A stretch of DNA of 64,000 nt, from the NCBI GenBank assembly GCA_947495695.1, contig CANLZP010000001.1, positions 1,137,069 through 1,201,068 of the forward strand, read 5' to 3'. Made by a program: the position numbers and the translations under genes. The notes beneath the pieces were generated by a model. It did not search any database and was not told the origin of the DNA. It saw nothing but the letters and a program-made list of their open reading frames with translations. Shown piece by piece: positions 34,475 through 45,460 of this stretch; within the stretch, counting starts at the first letter, position 1, and every line of letters begins with the position of its first letter. Source of the stretch: an uncultured Erythrobacter sp. Its GTDB lineage: Bacteria; Pseudomonadota; Alphaproteobacteria; Sphingomonadales; Sphingomonadaceae.

Positions 34475-35758
34475 ATGAAATTGCGTTCTATGCTTGCCGG
34501 CTTTGCAGGGGGGGTGGCGCTGCTGGCCACGCCAGTCATGGCTGAAACCATTACCATTCATGCTGGTTCGGTTGTGGCCGATGCAGACAGTGCGCCCAGC
34601 GGCCCGGCAACAATTGTGGTGACCGATGGCAAGGTTATAGAAATATTGGACGGTTGGGCCTTGGTCGACGGATCAAGTCAGACTGTCGACTTGACCGAGC
34701 AGACCGTGGCGCCAGGTTTGATCGATTTGCACACCCATCTGTCGGGTGATCCCAGCGGCGAATATTGGCGCTCCACAGTAACGCCGCCGGAATATTATAC
34801 ATTGATTGCGGCCAAGAATGCCCGACTGACAGCGCTGGCAGGCTTTACAACGGTGCGCGATGTGGGTTCTCGCAGCGATCAGGTAGCGCAATCCTTGCGG
34901 CAGGCAACACGGGAGGGTTTGGTCCCGGGGCCACGGGTTGTTACCTCGGCCCAGACCATCGCCATTCTGGGCGGGCATGGTGACAAGACGTCGCGTTTCC
35001 TCAAACATGTGGGGGATGCGCTCGGCACGGATTTCACCTGCACCGGCGCGGTTGAATGCGCGGAAAAAGTGCGCCTTGCGTCAAAATATGGTGCTGATCT
35101 GATCAAGATCACAGCCACCGGCGGCGTTCTGAGCCAGCAAGGCCGTGGGTTGGAAGCGCATTTCTCGCCAGTCGAGATGAAAGCGATTGTCGATACTGCG
35201 ACCTCGCTTGGGCTCAAAGTTGCCGCCCATGCGCATGGCGCTCGAGGTATCGAAGAAGCGGCCCGGGCGGGCGTTCAGACGATTGAGCATGGCACCTATA
35301 TCGACGAGCAGGCAGCCAAGGTGATGCGCGAGAACGGGACAGTGCTGGTCCCGACCTTAATGGCCTTCCAAGGGATCAAGACAAACCTTGGAACCGGCTT
35401 TTATACCCCGGTGGTCGAGGACAAGGTGCGCGCGGTTGGGCCCTATGCAGAAAGCATTGTGGAACGGGCCCGCAAATGGGGCGTGAAGATCGCTTTCGGT
35501 ACCGATGCTGGCGTATTCCCGCACGGCCAAAATGCCGACGAATTTGCGCTGATGCGTAAGGGCGGGATGAGTGATCAAGAGGCCTTTGCCAGCGCCACAA
35601 CAATCGCGGCACAGGTGCTGGGGCTTGAGGGCGAAATTGGCCGGATTGCGCCGGGATATTCCGCTGATCTGATCGCGGTGGGCGGCAACCCGCAAGATGA
35701 TGTGACAGTGTTGGAGGATGTTTCCTGGGTGATGGCGCGCGGCCGTGTAATCAACTGA
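34475..35758 (+). CDS. Secreted amidohydrolase family protein (Xaa-Pro/imidazolonepropionase-like)
   Basis: 427 residues. A signal peptide (MKLRSMLAGFAGGVALLATPVMA) directs it to the periplasm. Metal ligands are in GLIDLHTHLSG (HxH), the lysine in ADLIKITATGG, then AAHAHGARGI, IEHGTYID and the aspartate of FGTDAGVFPHGQN. This is the amidohydrolase fold, often acting as dipeptidase or carboxypeptidase when exported. ATG at 34475 has GGGAGAG upstream; an in-frame TTG earlier is unlikely. The substrate is unknown. Confidence 0.87.
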   Translation: MKLRSMLAGFAGGVALLATPVMAETITIHAGSVVADADSAPSGPATIVVTDGKVIEILDGWALVDGSSQTVDLTEQTVAPGLIDLHTHLSGDPSGEYWRSTVTPPEYYTLIAAKNARLTALAGFTTVRDVGSRSDQVAQSLRQATREGLVPGPRVVTSAQTIAILGGHGDKTSRFLKHVGDALGTDFTCTGAVECAEKVRLASKYGADLIKITATGGVLSQQGRGLEAHFSPVEMKAIVDTATSLGLKVAAHAHGARGIEEAARAGVQTIEHGTYIDEQAAKVMRENGTVLVPTLMAFQGIKTNLGTGFYTPVVEDKVRAVGPYAESIVERARKWGVKIAFGTDAGVFPHGQNADEFALMRKGGMSDQEAFASATTIAAQVLGLEGEIGRIAPGYSADLIAVGGNPQDDVTVLEDVSWVMARGRVIN

Positions 35759-35853
35759 TCCACTTGGGGGGGCATTGCATGAACAGGGGCACCTGCTCGG
35801 TTTGCTCGGCCTGACCAGTTGGACTGGACGCATGCCTTAAGCATTTGTATCAA

Positions 35854-36408
35854 ATGCCTATGCGAACATCACTTCTATCCGCCGCTGCGGCGATTGTAAC
35901 GATTGGGCTGGCATCAAGCGGCGCTGTTTCTGCACAAGAGGCGCCCGCCAATCCGGTCCCACAAACACAGACGGCCCAAGCGCCCGCTCAAACGCAGTCT
36001 GCCCAGGGTGATCCGATTGATCGGGCGACCTTCATCAGACAGATGGATGCCGAGTTTGCCCGGCTCGATCTGGATGGCAGCGGCTTTGTTGTGCCGGAAG
36101 AGATCATCGAGAGCCAACGCCGCTCTGCCCGGACCGAGGCACTACGTCAGAACCAGATTGTGTTCGGACAGCTGGATGCCAATGCCGATGGCGTGCTGAC
36201 CCCGCAGGAATTCGCTACCTTGGCCAATCCTGATGCGATCCCGGTTGATGCATCGCCGCTGATGTCTCAATTCGATAGCGACAAGGATCAGGTGATCACC
36301 TTGGTCGAATATCGCATCGCCACCCAGTCCAATTTTGACCGGATCGATACCGATCGCGATGGCGTTGTGACCCCGGTAGAAATGCGCGCGGCGGGCATTT
36401 CTCCCTGA
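35854..36408 (+). CDS. Secreted EF-hand calcium-binding protein
   Basis: 184 residues with a signal peptide ending at VSAQE. Four EF-hand loops are visible: DLDGSGFVVPEE, DANADGVLTPQE, DSDKDQVITLVE and DTDRDGVVTPVE. The third has Q where glycine is usual. A Q/P-rich linker (about residues 30-50, QTQTAQAPAQTQSAQ) separates signal and domain. It should bind calcium in the periplasm. Two ATGs two codons apart could both be the start. It converges on the adhesin gene with an 18-base gap. Confidence 0.85.
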   Translation: MPMRTSLLSAAAAIVTIGLASSGAVSAQEAPANPVPQTQTAQAPAQTQSAQGDPIDRATFIRQMDAEFARLDLDGSGFVVPEEIIESQRRSARTEALRQNQIVFGQLDANADGVLTPQEFATLANPDAIPVDASPLMSQFDSDKDQVITLVEYRIATQSNFDRIDTDRDGVVTPVEMRAAGISP

Positions 36409-36426
36409 GGCACAATCATTTTTGGT

Positions 36427-38229
36427 TTAGAACTCCCCGGCGATGCCAGCGCGCACCGCGGTTGAATTGCCGCCCGCATAAGAAACCCCTGCGGTCAGCG
36501 CAAAGTCACCATCCAGTCGGTGCATTACGCCGGCAGAGAATCCAACCTCACCGCGATAAGCCGCAACATTGCTGGCATAGCTCGTCTTGCCCGCTTCGCT
36601 GGGGAAGTGCGGATTGGCCTGTGCCGCGATGGAGGCGATGCCGCGTTGGGCGTCTCGGTCCATCGTGTTTGTTAGTTCAAACAAGCTATCCACCCGGCCT
36701 TCCAATGCGGCGAATTGAGCATCGGATACGGCCGCCAATTGGCGCAGATTGTTGTTCACGCTGGCAACCGCCTGAGCGCTGGCCAGAGCAGAGCCCTTGC
36801 CCAAGGTGCCATTACCATCGACGGTTACAGCAAACAGATCACCCGATTGCGCAGCGGTAGAGGCATCGATATCGCCCACCCGAACCGAGCTACCGGTACC
36901 GCCCAATGTCAGCTGATCATTGGCCGTTGTGCTTGCTCCGTCGCCAATTGCGGTGGAATTGGCAAAGGCTGCTGTCGCGCCTGCCCCCACTGCTGTCGCG
37001 CGTACCGCGCTGGCGATGGCTTCGGCGCCCACCGTTGTGGTTCGGTTGGCGGTAGAACTTGCACCCTGGCCGACGGCGGTGGCAAGGTTGCCATCGGTCA
37101 ACGCGGTGTTACCCACGGCAGTTGCACCAAAGCCGCTTGCATCGGCCGAACGTCCGAAGGCAGAGGACGCCGTCCCGCGAGCACGGGAGAGGTAGCCGGC
37201 TGCAGTCCCACTGGTCCCACCTGCAGTTACAAGCGCGCCATTACCAAACGCCGAAGCATTGTCAGCTTGAGCACTGGCATCCTGACCAATTGCAGATGAA
37301 CCCGCGCCAGAGGCATTGGAACCAACACCAAACGCAGACGCGTTAGCGCCACTGGCCGTAGTACCAGACCTAATCGCAATAGCGTTATTTGAAGCGGCCC
37401 CGACGTTGGCATTACCGCCGATCGCAATCGCGCCGTCCGATAGAGAATCAGCACCATCGCCTAGGGCAATCGCATCAATACCGGTTGCTTGGTTGAAACG
37501 ACCAATCGCAATAGCACCAACTGCCGTGGCATCGCTGGACCCGCCAAGCGCAATCGAATTATTTGCACTCGCCTGTGCGTCAAATCCCAATGCCACTGAG
37601 GCGTTGCCCAAGGCCCCCGAATCCACGCCAATTGCGGTAGACGATGAGCCGGTCGCTTGTGCACCTAGTCCGGCGCCTGCTCCGGATGCCAAGCCATCAC
37701 CGCCGATTGCAATGGACTGGAAACCTGCATCAGAATCTTCACCGATGGCGATAGCATCGGTTGAACTGGCAGATGCAAATGCCCCAACAGCGATGGCATC
37801 AGCACCGATTGCATTGGAAATATGGCCAATTGCAATGCCACCTTCACCTTCGACCTTCGCCATATAGCCAACGGCTACCGAGGCGAATTCACGAGCAAAT
37901 GCTTGTGTACCAAGGGCGGTTGCTCTGCTCCCTCTTGCAGCGCTGTACGTTCCTACCGCAACGGTATCGTCCCCTGAAGCTTCTGCGAATGCTCCGACAG
38001 CGATAGCAAAGATTGAGGTAGCCTTTGCAGCATAGCCAACTGCGGTGGATTCGGGAGAGCTCGAGTTGGAAATCGTTCCGCATTCGGTGCTCCGCGTGCC
38101 GGCTCCCGTGTTACAAGAAGGGGTGCCGTCAGCCATCGCTGGCGTGGCAAAAAGCGCCGCCGCTGCAATCGCTGACGTAGTAGAGCCCGCCAAAATGAGC
38201 GCGCGATTGGAAATTTTCGAGAATACCAT
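36427..38229 (-). CDS. Trimeric autotransporter adhesin (YadA-like)
   Basis: 600 residues. A long signal peptide ends at ATPAMADG. The passenger is built of about 30 head repeats of the form A-x-A-x-G-x-x-S, for example SIALGGSSDATAVGAIAIGRFNQATG. A short coiled stalk (VNNNLRQLAAVSDAQFAALEGRVDSLFELTNTMD) and a C-terminal YadA anchor (GEVGFSAGVMHRLDGDFALTAGVSYAGGNSTAVRAGIAGEF) follow. Three chains would form one outer-membrane barrel and display the head for surface attachment. The stalk is very short. The SD GGGAGG is well placed. Confidence 0.93.
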   Translation of the reverse strand: MVFSKISNRALILAGSTTSAIAAAALFATPAMADGTPSCNTGAGTRSTECGTISNSSSPESTAVGYAAKATSIFAIAVGAFAEASGDDTVAVGTYSAARGSRATALGTQAFAREFASVAVGYMAKVEGEGGIAIGHISNAIGADAIAVGAFASASSTDAIAIGEDSDAGFQSIAIGGDGLASGAGAGLGAQATGSSSTAIGVDSGALGNASVALGFDAQASANNSIALGGSSDATAVGAIAIGRFNQATGIDAIALGDGADSLSDGAIAIGGNANVGAASNNAIAIRSGTTASGANASAFGVGSNASGAGSSAIGQDASAQADNASAFGNGALVTAGGTSGTAAGYLSRARGTASSAFGRSADASGFGATAVGNTALTDGNLATAVGQGASSTANRTTTVGAEAIASAVRATAVGAGATAAFANSTAIGDGASTTANDQLTLGGTGSSVRVGDIDASTAAQSGDLFAVTVDGNGTLGKGSALASAQAVASVNNNLRQLAAVSDAQFAALEGRVDSLFELTNTMDRDAQRGIASIAAQANPHFPSEAGKTSYASNVAAYRGEVGFSAGVMHRLDGDFALTAGVSYAGGNSTAVRAGIAGEF

Positions 38230-38605
38230 TGTTTACCTCCCAAAAACCCACGGGAGCACACAATGGGCATGGTCACGCGGCCTGGCATAATTGCCGTAAT
38301 GGATCGTGACCTTACAATTGGGCACTTTTGGTGCCTTATCGCTGCAATACTGAACCAAAGTTACAGTCAGGTCTGACAGAAATTGCCGCCACCAGCTCAT
38401 ATTGCCAAGCGCCTCGATGCCTATCGGATGGGTGACGAGGTGTGCAAATCCAAGGTGATGGGGCGGTGCGGCAATATGGTAACAATGCCGAACCGATCGC
38501 CAACAACGGGCGTATGCTGGCGCGTGGCGAAGCTGCAACGTAACCTTTGGCCAATGCCGCACGAACTGGTTACAATATGTTCGACAGAAAACGGGGAATG
38601 AAACA
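38230..38605. other. 376-base divergent intergenic region
   Basis: This stretch separates the adhesin and a membrane protein gene and must hold both promoters. It carries a perfect small hairpin GGCAC-TTTTG-GTGCC at 38321-38335. Short open frames on both strands lack a ribosome site and family resemblance. No RNA gene or mobile element remnant is seen. Confidence 0.4.
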
Positions 38606-39208
38606 ATGGAAATCTCACTGAAACGCACGGTCCAGGTGATCGCTGCAATGCTGATCCTGGCGGCCATCACGCAGGCCGCTTACACCGCGCTGTATCTTGC
38701 CAAGGCCGAAGTGCCGCGGCAGCTGTTGTGGGGATCCGAGGCGCTGATCTTCGTCCTGCTGGCGGCCTTTGCTGGCTCTGCCTTGGTCGAAGCCAAGCGG
38801 TTCAGCCTGGGCTTTTCAGCGATTGCCTTCAGCGCGGCGCTCAATGTGGTGCAGGTGGGTGTGGGCCTGACTATGTTCGGCCCGTTTCGCGAAGCAGCCG
38901 GCGCGGTAGAGGGCGTGGCGCCAGCCGCCAGCAGCATCGTCGCGTTCTCGTTCATGGTGTATAATGCAGCCAAGATCCTGCTCGGGCTGGCCGCCATTGT
39001 GTTCGGCATGGCCAAGATGAATACGGGATCGAAAGCGCTCGGCGGCATCACGGCGCTGGTCGGCGCAGTCGCGATGATTACCAATGCTGCATCGATGGCG
39101 ATGGGTCGCACAGTGTTTGGCGAGATGCCACTGGCTGGTGGCTCGGGCGTGCTGGCCACGGTACTGCTGGCACTGTGCGTATCGGCTGCTGTGAAGCAAG
39201 ACGGATAA
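38606..39208 (+). CDS. Multi-pass membrane protein, unknown function
   Basis: 200 residues with about six hydrophobic helices, for example VIAAMLILAAITQAAYTALYLA at 11-32 and a last one at GVLATVLLALCVSAAV. I do not recognise the family. GGGGAATG precedes the ATG. It lies just upstream of the TPP riboswitch on the same strand, but a separate RNA leader suggests independent control from thiC. Thiamine transport is conceivable but not supported by motifs. Confidence 0.7.
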   Translation: MEISLKRTVQVIAAMLILAAITQAAYTALYLAKAEVPRQLLWGSEALIFVLLAAFAGSALVEAKRFSLGFSAIAFSAALNVVQVGVGLTMFGPFREAAGAVEGVAPAASSIVAFSFMVYNAAKILLGLAAIVFGMAKMNTGSKALGGITALVGAVAMITNAASMAMGRTVFGEMPLAGGSGVLATVLLALCVSAAVKQDG

Positions 39209-39293
39209 GCCACTTTGGGATAAATGCGGGTGGGCCGGTGATCGGGCAGCAAGTGTTGCTCGACTCTGGCCCGCTTCGCGCCTAGATACATGT

Positions 39294-41349
<2,056 letters not shown>

Positions 41350-41394
41350 CTTCATCGCCGCCGGTCGTTACGGACCTTACCCTATTTCCCGGCA

Positions 41395-41436
41395 CCTTCG
41401 CGTGGCGCACTGCTTGGCAGTAAACGCACGCGAAGG
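41395..41436 (+). terminator. Long hairpin after thiC, overlapping the next ribosome site
   Basis: CCTTCGCGTG (41395-41404) and CACGCGAAGG (41427-41436) form a perfect 10-pair stem. Within its 22-base loop CTGC-TTG-GCAG forms a second hairpin. Its 3' arm takes up the AAGG of the AAGGAGG ribosome site for the gene at 41446. No T-run follows, so it may act as attenuator or on translation more than as a simple terminator. Confidence 0.6.
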
Positions 41437-41445
41437 AGGCCGCCC

Positions 41446-42024
41446 ATGGGAACCGCAGTACTAGCCGAACTACCGACCAACGCCACTCCACAGATCGACC
41501 CGCTCGACAACACCACTGGGTGCTGTCCGCGCTTTCATCCCGTGGGCTGGGATCGCCAGAGCCTCCATTTCGACAACAAGCGCTTCGTGCGCGCTATCAC
41601 CCGGTCCAAAGACCATGTGCCTGTCGACATGGCCGAGGTATTTGGCCGTGTGTTCGAAGAGATGATGGAAGAGGGCGTGTTCGACGAAGCGCATCCGTTC
41701 GTGCTCAGCCGCGATCTCTCGGCAGAGCAGGCCGAGCACCTATTCGCAGTCGATGGCGACGTGCCGGGCGAGGAGATGGTCACGCTCTCGGGGCATTACC
41801 GTACCCGCGTGTTCGACGCGCCTTATGAGGAGGCCCCTGTGTTGCTCGGAGGCTTTGCGCACGAACTCGCGAAAGATGGCGAGGAGGTCGGCGACAGCTA
41901 CATCTTCTACACCACCTGCCCGAAATGCGCCGAGGCCTATGGCCACAATTACATGGTGGTGGTCGACGAAGTGCGCGAGCCTGACCCGAACGCACCAACG
42001 GCTCCGCCGATTATGAAGATGTAG
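41446..42024 (+). CDS. Conserved-looking cytoplasmic protein, unknown function
   Basis: 192 residues that I do not place in a family. It has two cysteine pairs, TGCCPRFHPVGWD near residue 26 and TTCPKCAEAYGHN near residue 155, that could bind a metal. The central part is rich in acidic residues (VDMAEVFGRVFEEMMEEGVFDEAHPFVLSRDLS). No signal or membrane helix. AAGGAGG lies six bases before the ATG but inside a hairpin. It follows thiC by 96 bases; a role in thiamine is not shown. Confidence 0.75.
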   Translation: MGTAVLAELPTNATPQIDPLDNTTGCCPRFHPVGWDRQSLHFDNKRFVRAITRSKDHVPVDMAEVFGRVFEEMMEEGVFDEAHPFVLSRDLSAEQAEHLFAVDGDVPGEEMVTLSGHYRTRVFDAPYEEAPVLLGGFAHELAKDGEEVGDSYIFYTTCPKCAEAYGHNYMVVVDEVREPDPNAPTAPPIMKM

Positions 42025-42233
42025 GCACCCCTCTACTGCGTCAGCCTCCGGGCACCAGCTTCTCCGCCAATGTTCGCAACTCCGCGGGCCTTGGTGATGG
42101 CGCGCGGGTGTCCAGCTGCAATGCTGGGCGAAAAAAGGGAGAGGGGTTGTGGCGCGCTCAAAGGCATGGAAGATACATGCGCCAAGTATTAAGACTTGGT
42201 CCTCAGACTTTGTTTGCCAGAGGGGGCAGGAAA

Positions 42234-42710
42234 ATGACATTGGTTATCCAACTGATCACATGGTTTGCGCTGCTGTCAGCCGGGATCATGGCCGGGGTCT
42301 ATTTCACCTTCTCGGTTTTCGTGATGCGCTCGCTCGCGGAGCTGGGTGAGGAGCCGGGCGCCCGCGCCATGCAATCCATCAACCGCGTGATTGTGCGCAG
42401 CGCGTTCTTGCCGCTGTTTTTCCTCAGCACGCTGGCCTGCGCGGCGCTGGTCGTGCTGGGCGCACTCGGCATGATCGGCGGGACTGCTGCGCCCAAGATA
42501 ATGGTGGGCGGCGCGATCTATGTGATCGGCATGTTCGTGGTGACGGTGGTGGGCAATGTACCGCTCAACAATCGGCTGGAGGCAGCCGACCCGTCAAGCG
42601 AGGCGGGCAAGGCGATCTGGCGCGAGTATCTCACCCGTTGGACCCAGCTTAATCACATCAGGACTCTGAGCTGCATGGTGGCCATGGCGCTGCTGGTTAT
42701 GGGGCTTTGA
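42234..42710 (+). CDS. DUF1772 family membrane protein
   Basis: 158 residues with four helices. ALLSAGIMAGVYFTFSVFVMRSL at the start, GNVPLNNRLEAADP in the middle and WTQLNHIRTLSCMVAMALLVM at the end are typical of DUF1772, a family related to fungal anthrone oxygenase. Biochemical role in bacteria is unknown. AGG lies a few bases upstream of the chosen ATG; an earlier in-frame methionine gives a poor N-terminus. It stands alone, 209 bases after the previous gene. Confidence 0.82.
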   Translation: MTLVIQLITWFALLSAGIMAGVYFTFSVFVMRSLAELGEEPGARAMQSINRVIVRSAFLPLFFLSTLACAALVVLGALGMIGGTAAPKIMVGGAIYVIGMFVVTVVGNVPLNNRLEAADPSSEAGKAIWREYLTRWTQLNHIRTLSCMVAMALLVMGL

Positions 42711-42773
42711 AGAAATGAGCGAGAGCCGAGGGCGCGACAGCGCCCGGCGCTTGAGGGCCAAAACAAGAATCCT

Positions 42774-42893
42774 TTACCCGATCACCACATTCTCGCTGGT
42801 GGCGAACATGCGGCTGCGAGCAAAATCGATAAATCGCGCTTCATTTTCCAACAGGATTTTGGCGTGTCTTGCTGCCTGCTGTCTATCCGGCAC
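42774..42893 (-). CDS. Possible 39-residue protein, uncertain
   Basis: A frame starting with GTG reads as MPDRQQAARHAKI and ends FARSRMFATSENVVIG; the composition looks protein-like. No convincing ribosome site lies upstream (AAAAG touches the GTG). It would be the next gene after the 43-residue protein on the same strand. Could be chance. Confidence 0.22.
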   Translation of the reverse strand: MPDRQQAARHAKILLENEARFIDFARSRMFATSENVVIG

Positions 42894-42961
42894 CTTTTCG
42901 GATCGCAACCAGCGATCCGCACGGCAAACTGGCCGCCCGAGCTTATGCGAGGAAAGCCAAG

Positions 42962-43093
42962 CTAGCTGTTCTTCATATTCTCCAGGCCCTTGATCACGCC
43001 GGGCTTTTGCGACGGCTGCGAGGCGTTGGTTTTCACCTTTTCCTTTTTGGGCTTGCGTGCTTCGCGGCTCTTCTTTTGTTGGCCTTTGGCCAT
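42962..43093 (-). CDS. Small basic conserved protein (MAKGQQKK type)
   Basis: 43 residues: starts MAKGQQKKSREARKPKKEKV and ends VIKGLENMKNS. Very rich in lysine. I recall similar short proteins annotated as hypothetical in many alphaproteobacteria, which supports it as a real gene. A nucleic-acid-binding role would fit the charge but is not shown. A GGAGCGG-like sequence precedes the ATG. The frame is open further upstream, but the extension looks non-conserved. Confidence 0.65.
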   Translation of the reverse strand: MAKGQQKKSREARKPKKEKVKTNASQPSQKPGVIKGLENMKNS

Positions 43094-43285
43094 GGCTTTT
43101 TCCAATCGGAGCGGAAGGCTCCAAATCGGTCCTACGCCTGTTTCACCATTAACACGCATGAATTCGGCAAATAGATCTGTCCGCGCGTGCTAGCGCCGGG
43201 CCAATTTCACCCATAATAGACTTGGCGGCGAAGCTAGGGTAAACATCTGCGCAGGGGTCGCCCACTATGTTGGGAGCGACGGCCT

Positions 43286-43912
43286 ATGTCTCAAAAAATT
43301 CAACGGATATCGCGAAGAGCCTTTACTGTGGGCGCGATTGCCAGCGCGGCTGGCGCATCGCACGCGCTGGCGCAATCGGTCACGCCGGGATCGACGCTCG
43401 GCCCCTTCTTCCCGACCGGGTATCGCGGGGAAACCGATGCCGATCTCAGTCAGATCGCTGGACACGCCGAACGCGCAAAAGGACAGGTGATCGAAGTGGT
43501 TGGCCGCGTGCTTGACCGGCATGGCAATCCGATTTCCGGCGCGAGGCTCGACATCTGGCAAGCGAATATGCATGGGCGCTATGCCCACCCGGAAGACCCC
43601 GCGATCATGCCGCTAGATCCCGATTTTCAGGGTTTTGCGACGATCCATACCGGCAGCGACGGGAGCTGGAAGGTCACAACGATCAAGCCGGGGACCTATG
43701 ACAGCCCGATCGGCAACCGCACGCCGCACATCCACATGGATGTGAATGGCGCAACATCACGCAATATCCTGCAAATGTATTTCGCCGATGAGCAAGCAGC
43801 CAATGCCGTGGACGGACTGTATAGAAGGCTGGGTGACAGCGCGCCTCTGTCGACAGCAAAGGCGCTGGGCGATCATCGCTATAGCTGGGACATTGTGCTG
43901 ATCGAGGGCTAG
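43286..43912 (+). CDS. Exported intradiol ring-cleavage dioxygenase family protein
   Basis: 208 residues. The N-terminus SRRAFTVGAIASAAGASHALAQ is a probable Tat signal. GRVLDRHGNPISGARLDIWQAN and GRYAHPED provide the first tyrosine, and TIKPGTYDSP plus TPHIHMDV supply the second tyrosine and two histidines of the Fe(III) site. The family cleaves catechol-type rings between the hydroxyls. Most characterised members are cytoplasmic, so export with the full ligand set is unusual. GGGAG is ten bases upstream of the ATG. Confidence 0.85.
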   Translation: MSQKIQRISRRAFTVGAIASAAGASHALAQSVTPGSTLGPFFPTGYRGETDADLSQIAGHAERAKGQVIEVVGRVLDRHGNPISGARLDIWQANMHGRYAHPEDPAIMPLDPDFQGFATIHTGSDGSWKVTTIKPGTYDSPIGNRTPHIHMDVNGATSRNILQMYFADEQAANAVDGLYRRLGDSAPLSTAKALGDHRYSWDIVLIEG

Positions 43913-43970
43913 CCCCTCGGCAGCTTCACCAAGTCAGTATCGAGGGTCTGGAGGAAGCGCGCTCGGTCAG

Positions 43971-44711
43971 CTAAAACGCTTCGATCAGCGGGCGGATCAG
44001 TGGGTCAAACCAATCGCTGTCATAGGCGAAGATGACTGCCAGCTGCCAAGCCAGCATGATGGGCAATGCAATTTTGTAAACCCGGTGCAGTGCTTTGCGT
44101 GAGATCAGGTCATAGGCAATGCCCATGCCCACGAGGATCAATGTGCCGCCGTGAAAGAACAGGAAGCGGGACAGGAAGCTCGCCTCAAACCACTCATCCG
44201 ACCACCATGCACCCCAAATGCGGAAGTGAGCGCCTGCCAGAATGGTGGCGGTGGCGAGCAGGATCAGCCGCTTATGCGCAGGCGGATCGGTGCGTTTCGC
44301 CCAAGCGAAGGGAATGAGTACAGCGAAGCCAATCAACACGCCGAAGGTAGTGGCGCGGAAATTCAGTTCTCGTCCATTTTCTATTGCCCGCTCAGCGGAG
44401 TAGATCTCGCTCATTCCTGCAGAGCCGAGCATGGCCAGAGCCAGCGGTAGCATCGCCAACCCGAAGAATCGGTGAAGCTCCATCTTGTGTTTGCTTGCGA
44501 GGAACGCCTGAATTGCGAGCAGGCACATCCACGCGGTAAAGCTCCAGACATGCAATTGAAGCGCGATGGACGCAGGCTGCGGATCCTGTCCGAAAAAACG
44601 TTCTTGTACAGGCGGTGCAAAGCCGAACAGGATGATGACCAAGCTGTAAAGCCAGAAGGTCAGCCAGAAATAGCCATCCCATTTGTGACGTGAATGAAAA
44701 CGTGGATCCAT
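43971..44711 (-). CDS. Multi-pass membrane protein, possibly DUF2306-like
   Basis: 246 residues with about seven helices. A central motif HVWSFTAWMCLLAIQAFLASKHKMELHRFFG contains spaced histidines that could bind heme, as in cytochrome b-like families. A second HKRLILLATATILAGAHFRIWGAWW segment follows. It resembles the protein at 46092 in the same motif positions, so the two look like distant paralogues. It converges with the dioxygenase gene. Function unknown. Confidence 0.65.
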   Translation of the reverse strand: MDPRFHSRHKWDGYFWLTFWLYSLVIILFGFAPPVQERFFGQDPQPASIALQLHVWSFTAWMCLLAIQAFLASKHKMELHRFFGLAMLPLALAMLGSAGMSEIYSAERAIENGRELNFRATTFGVLIGFAVLIPFAWAKRTDPPAHKRLILLATATILAGAHFRIWGAWWSDEWFEASFLSRFLFFHGGTLILVGMGIAYDLISRKALHRVYKIALPIMLAWQLAVIFAYDSDWFDPLIRPLIEAF

Positions 44712-44807
44712 TGCGCAAATGCCCCCTCATGCGCTCGACCCGAGGCTGGTTATGGCGCAATAATTATATTCTGCAAGATGATTGTAGGTGGTGAAAGAAC
44801 GTTGGGT

Positions 44808-45275
44808 TCAACGCCCCAGCTTCACCAAGATAGTATCGAGGGCTTGTAGAAAGCGGCTGCGGTCGGCCTTGGAAAAGGGGGGAGGGCCGCCGCCGATCCC
44901 GGCCATCCCGGCGCGCAAATCCTCCATAATGGCGCGGGTCGCAATCGCGCTGCCGATGCTGGCGGCATCGAACACTTTGCCATTGTGGGCGAGCACTTTG
45001 GAGCCTGCCTTCAGGCACCGCTCGGCCAGCAAAATGTCGGCCGTGATCACGACGCAGTAGGGGGTGGCATTGTCGGCAATCCAATCGTCGGCGGCGTCAA
45101 AGCCATCGTCCACCACCACGCGCTTGATGCGAGGATTGTCGGGTATTCCGAAAGGCGAATTGCTGACCACGCGGACCTGCGCCTTGAAGCGGTCGGCCAC
45201 GCGATACACCTCGTCCTTGACCGGGCAGGCGTCGGCATCAACCAGGATGGTGATGGAATTGTTGGGATGCGTCAT
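44808..45275 (-). CDS. YaiI/YqxD family protein (DUF188)
   Basis: 155 residues. ITILVDADACPVKDEVYRVADR at the start, VVDDGFDAADDWIADNATPYCVVITADILLAERCL in the middle and GGGPPPFSKADRSRFLQALD at the end are diagnostic. The fold resembles PIN-type nucleases with conserved aspartates, but function is unproven. The ATG of MTHPNNS was chosen over upstream codons because the family begins there. Confidence 0.92.
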   Translation of the reverse strand: MTHPNNSITILVDADACPVKDEVYRVADRFKAQVRVVSNSPFGIPDNPRIKRVVVDDGFDAADDWIADNATPYCVVITADILLAERCLKAGSKVLAHNGKVFDAASIGSAIATRAIMEDLRAGMAGIGGGPPPFSKADRSRFLQALDTILVKLGR

Positions 45276-45460
45276 ATGGGTAAGCTTAGAGAGTTTTGCT
45301 CGCGGCCTCAAACGCTGGGCGCGCCGGTTTATGCGGTGCCTGGCTGCTAACCCGGCTGGCCAAACAGCTTTACACTGCATGCAAAGCATAGGACACTCAG
45401 CCGTAGAGAATCAGGACATGCCCCAAACGGGCAGACGGTTCTTCGAGGGGCGCATAAATA

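Noticed and set aside
38383..38601. 72-codon frame in the gap before the membrane protein at 38606
   Set aside because: No ribosome site, no family resemblance and unlikely composition; left as promoter region.
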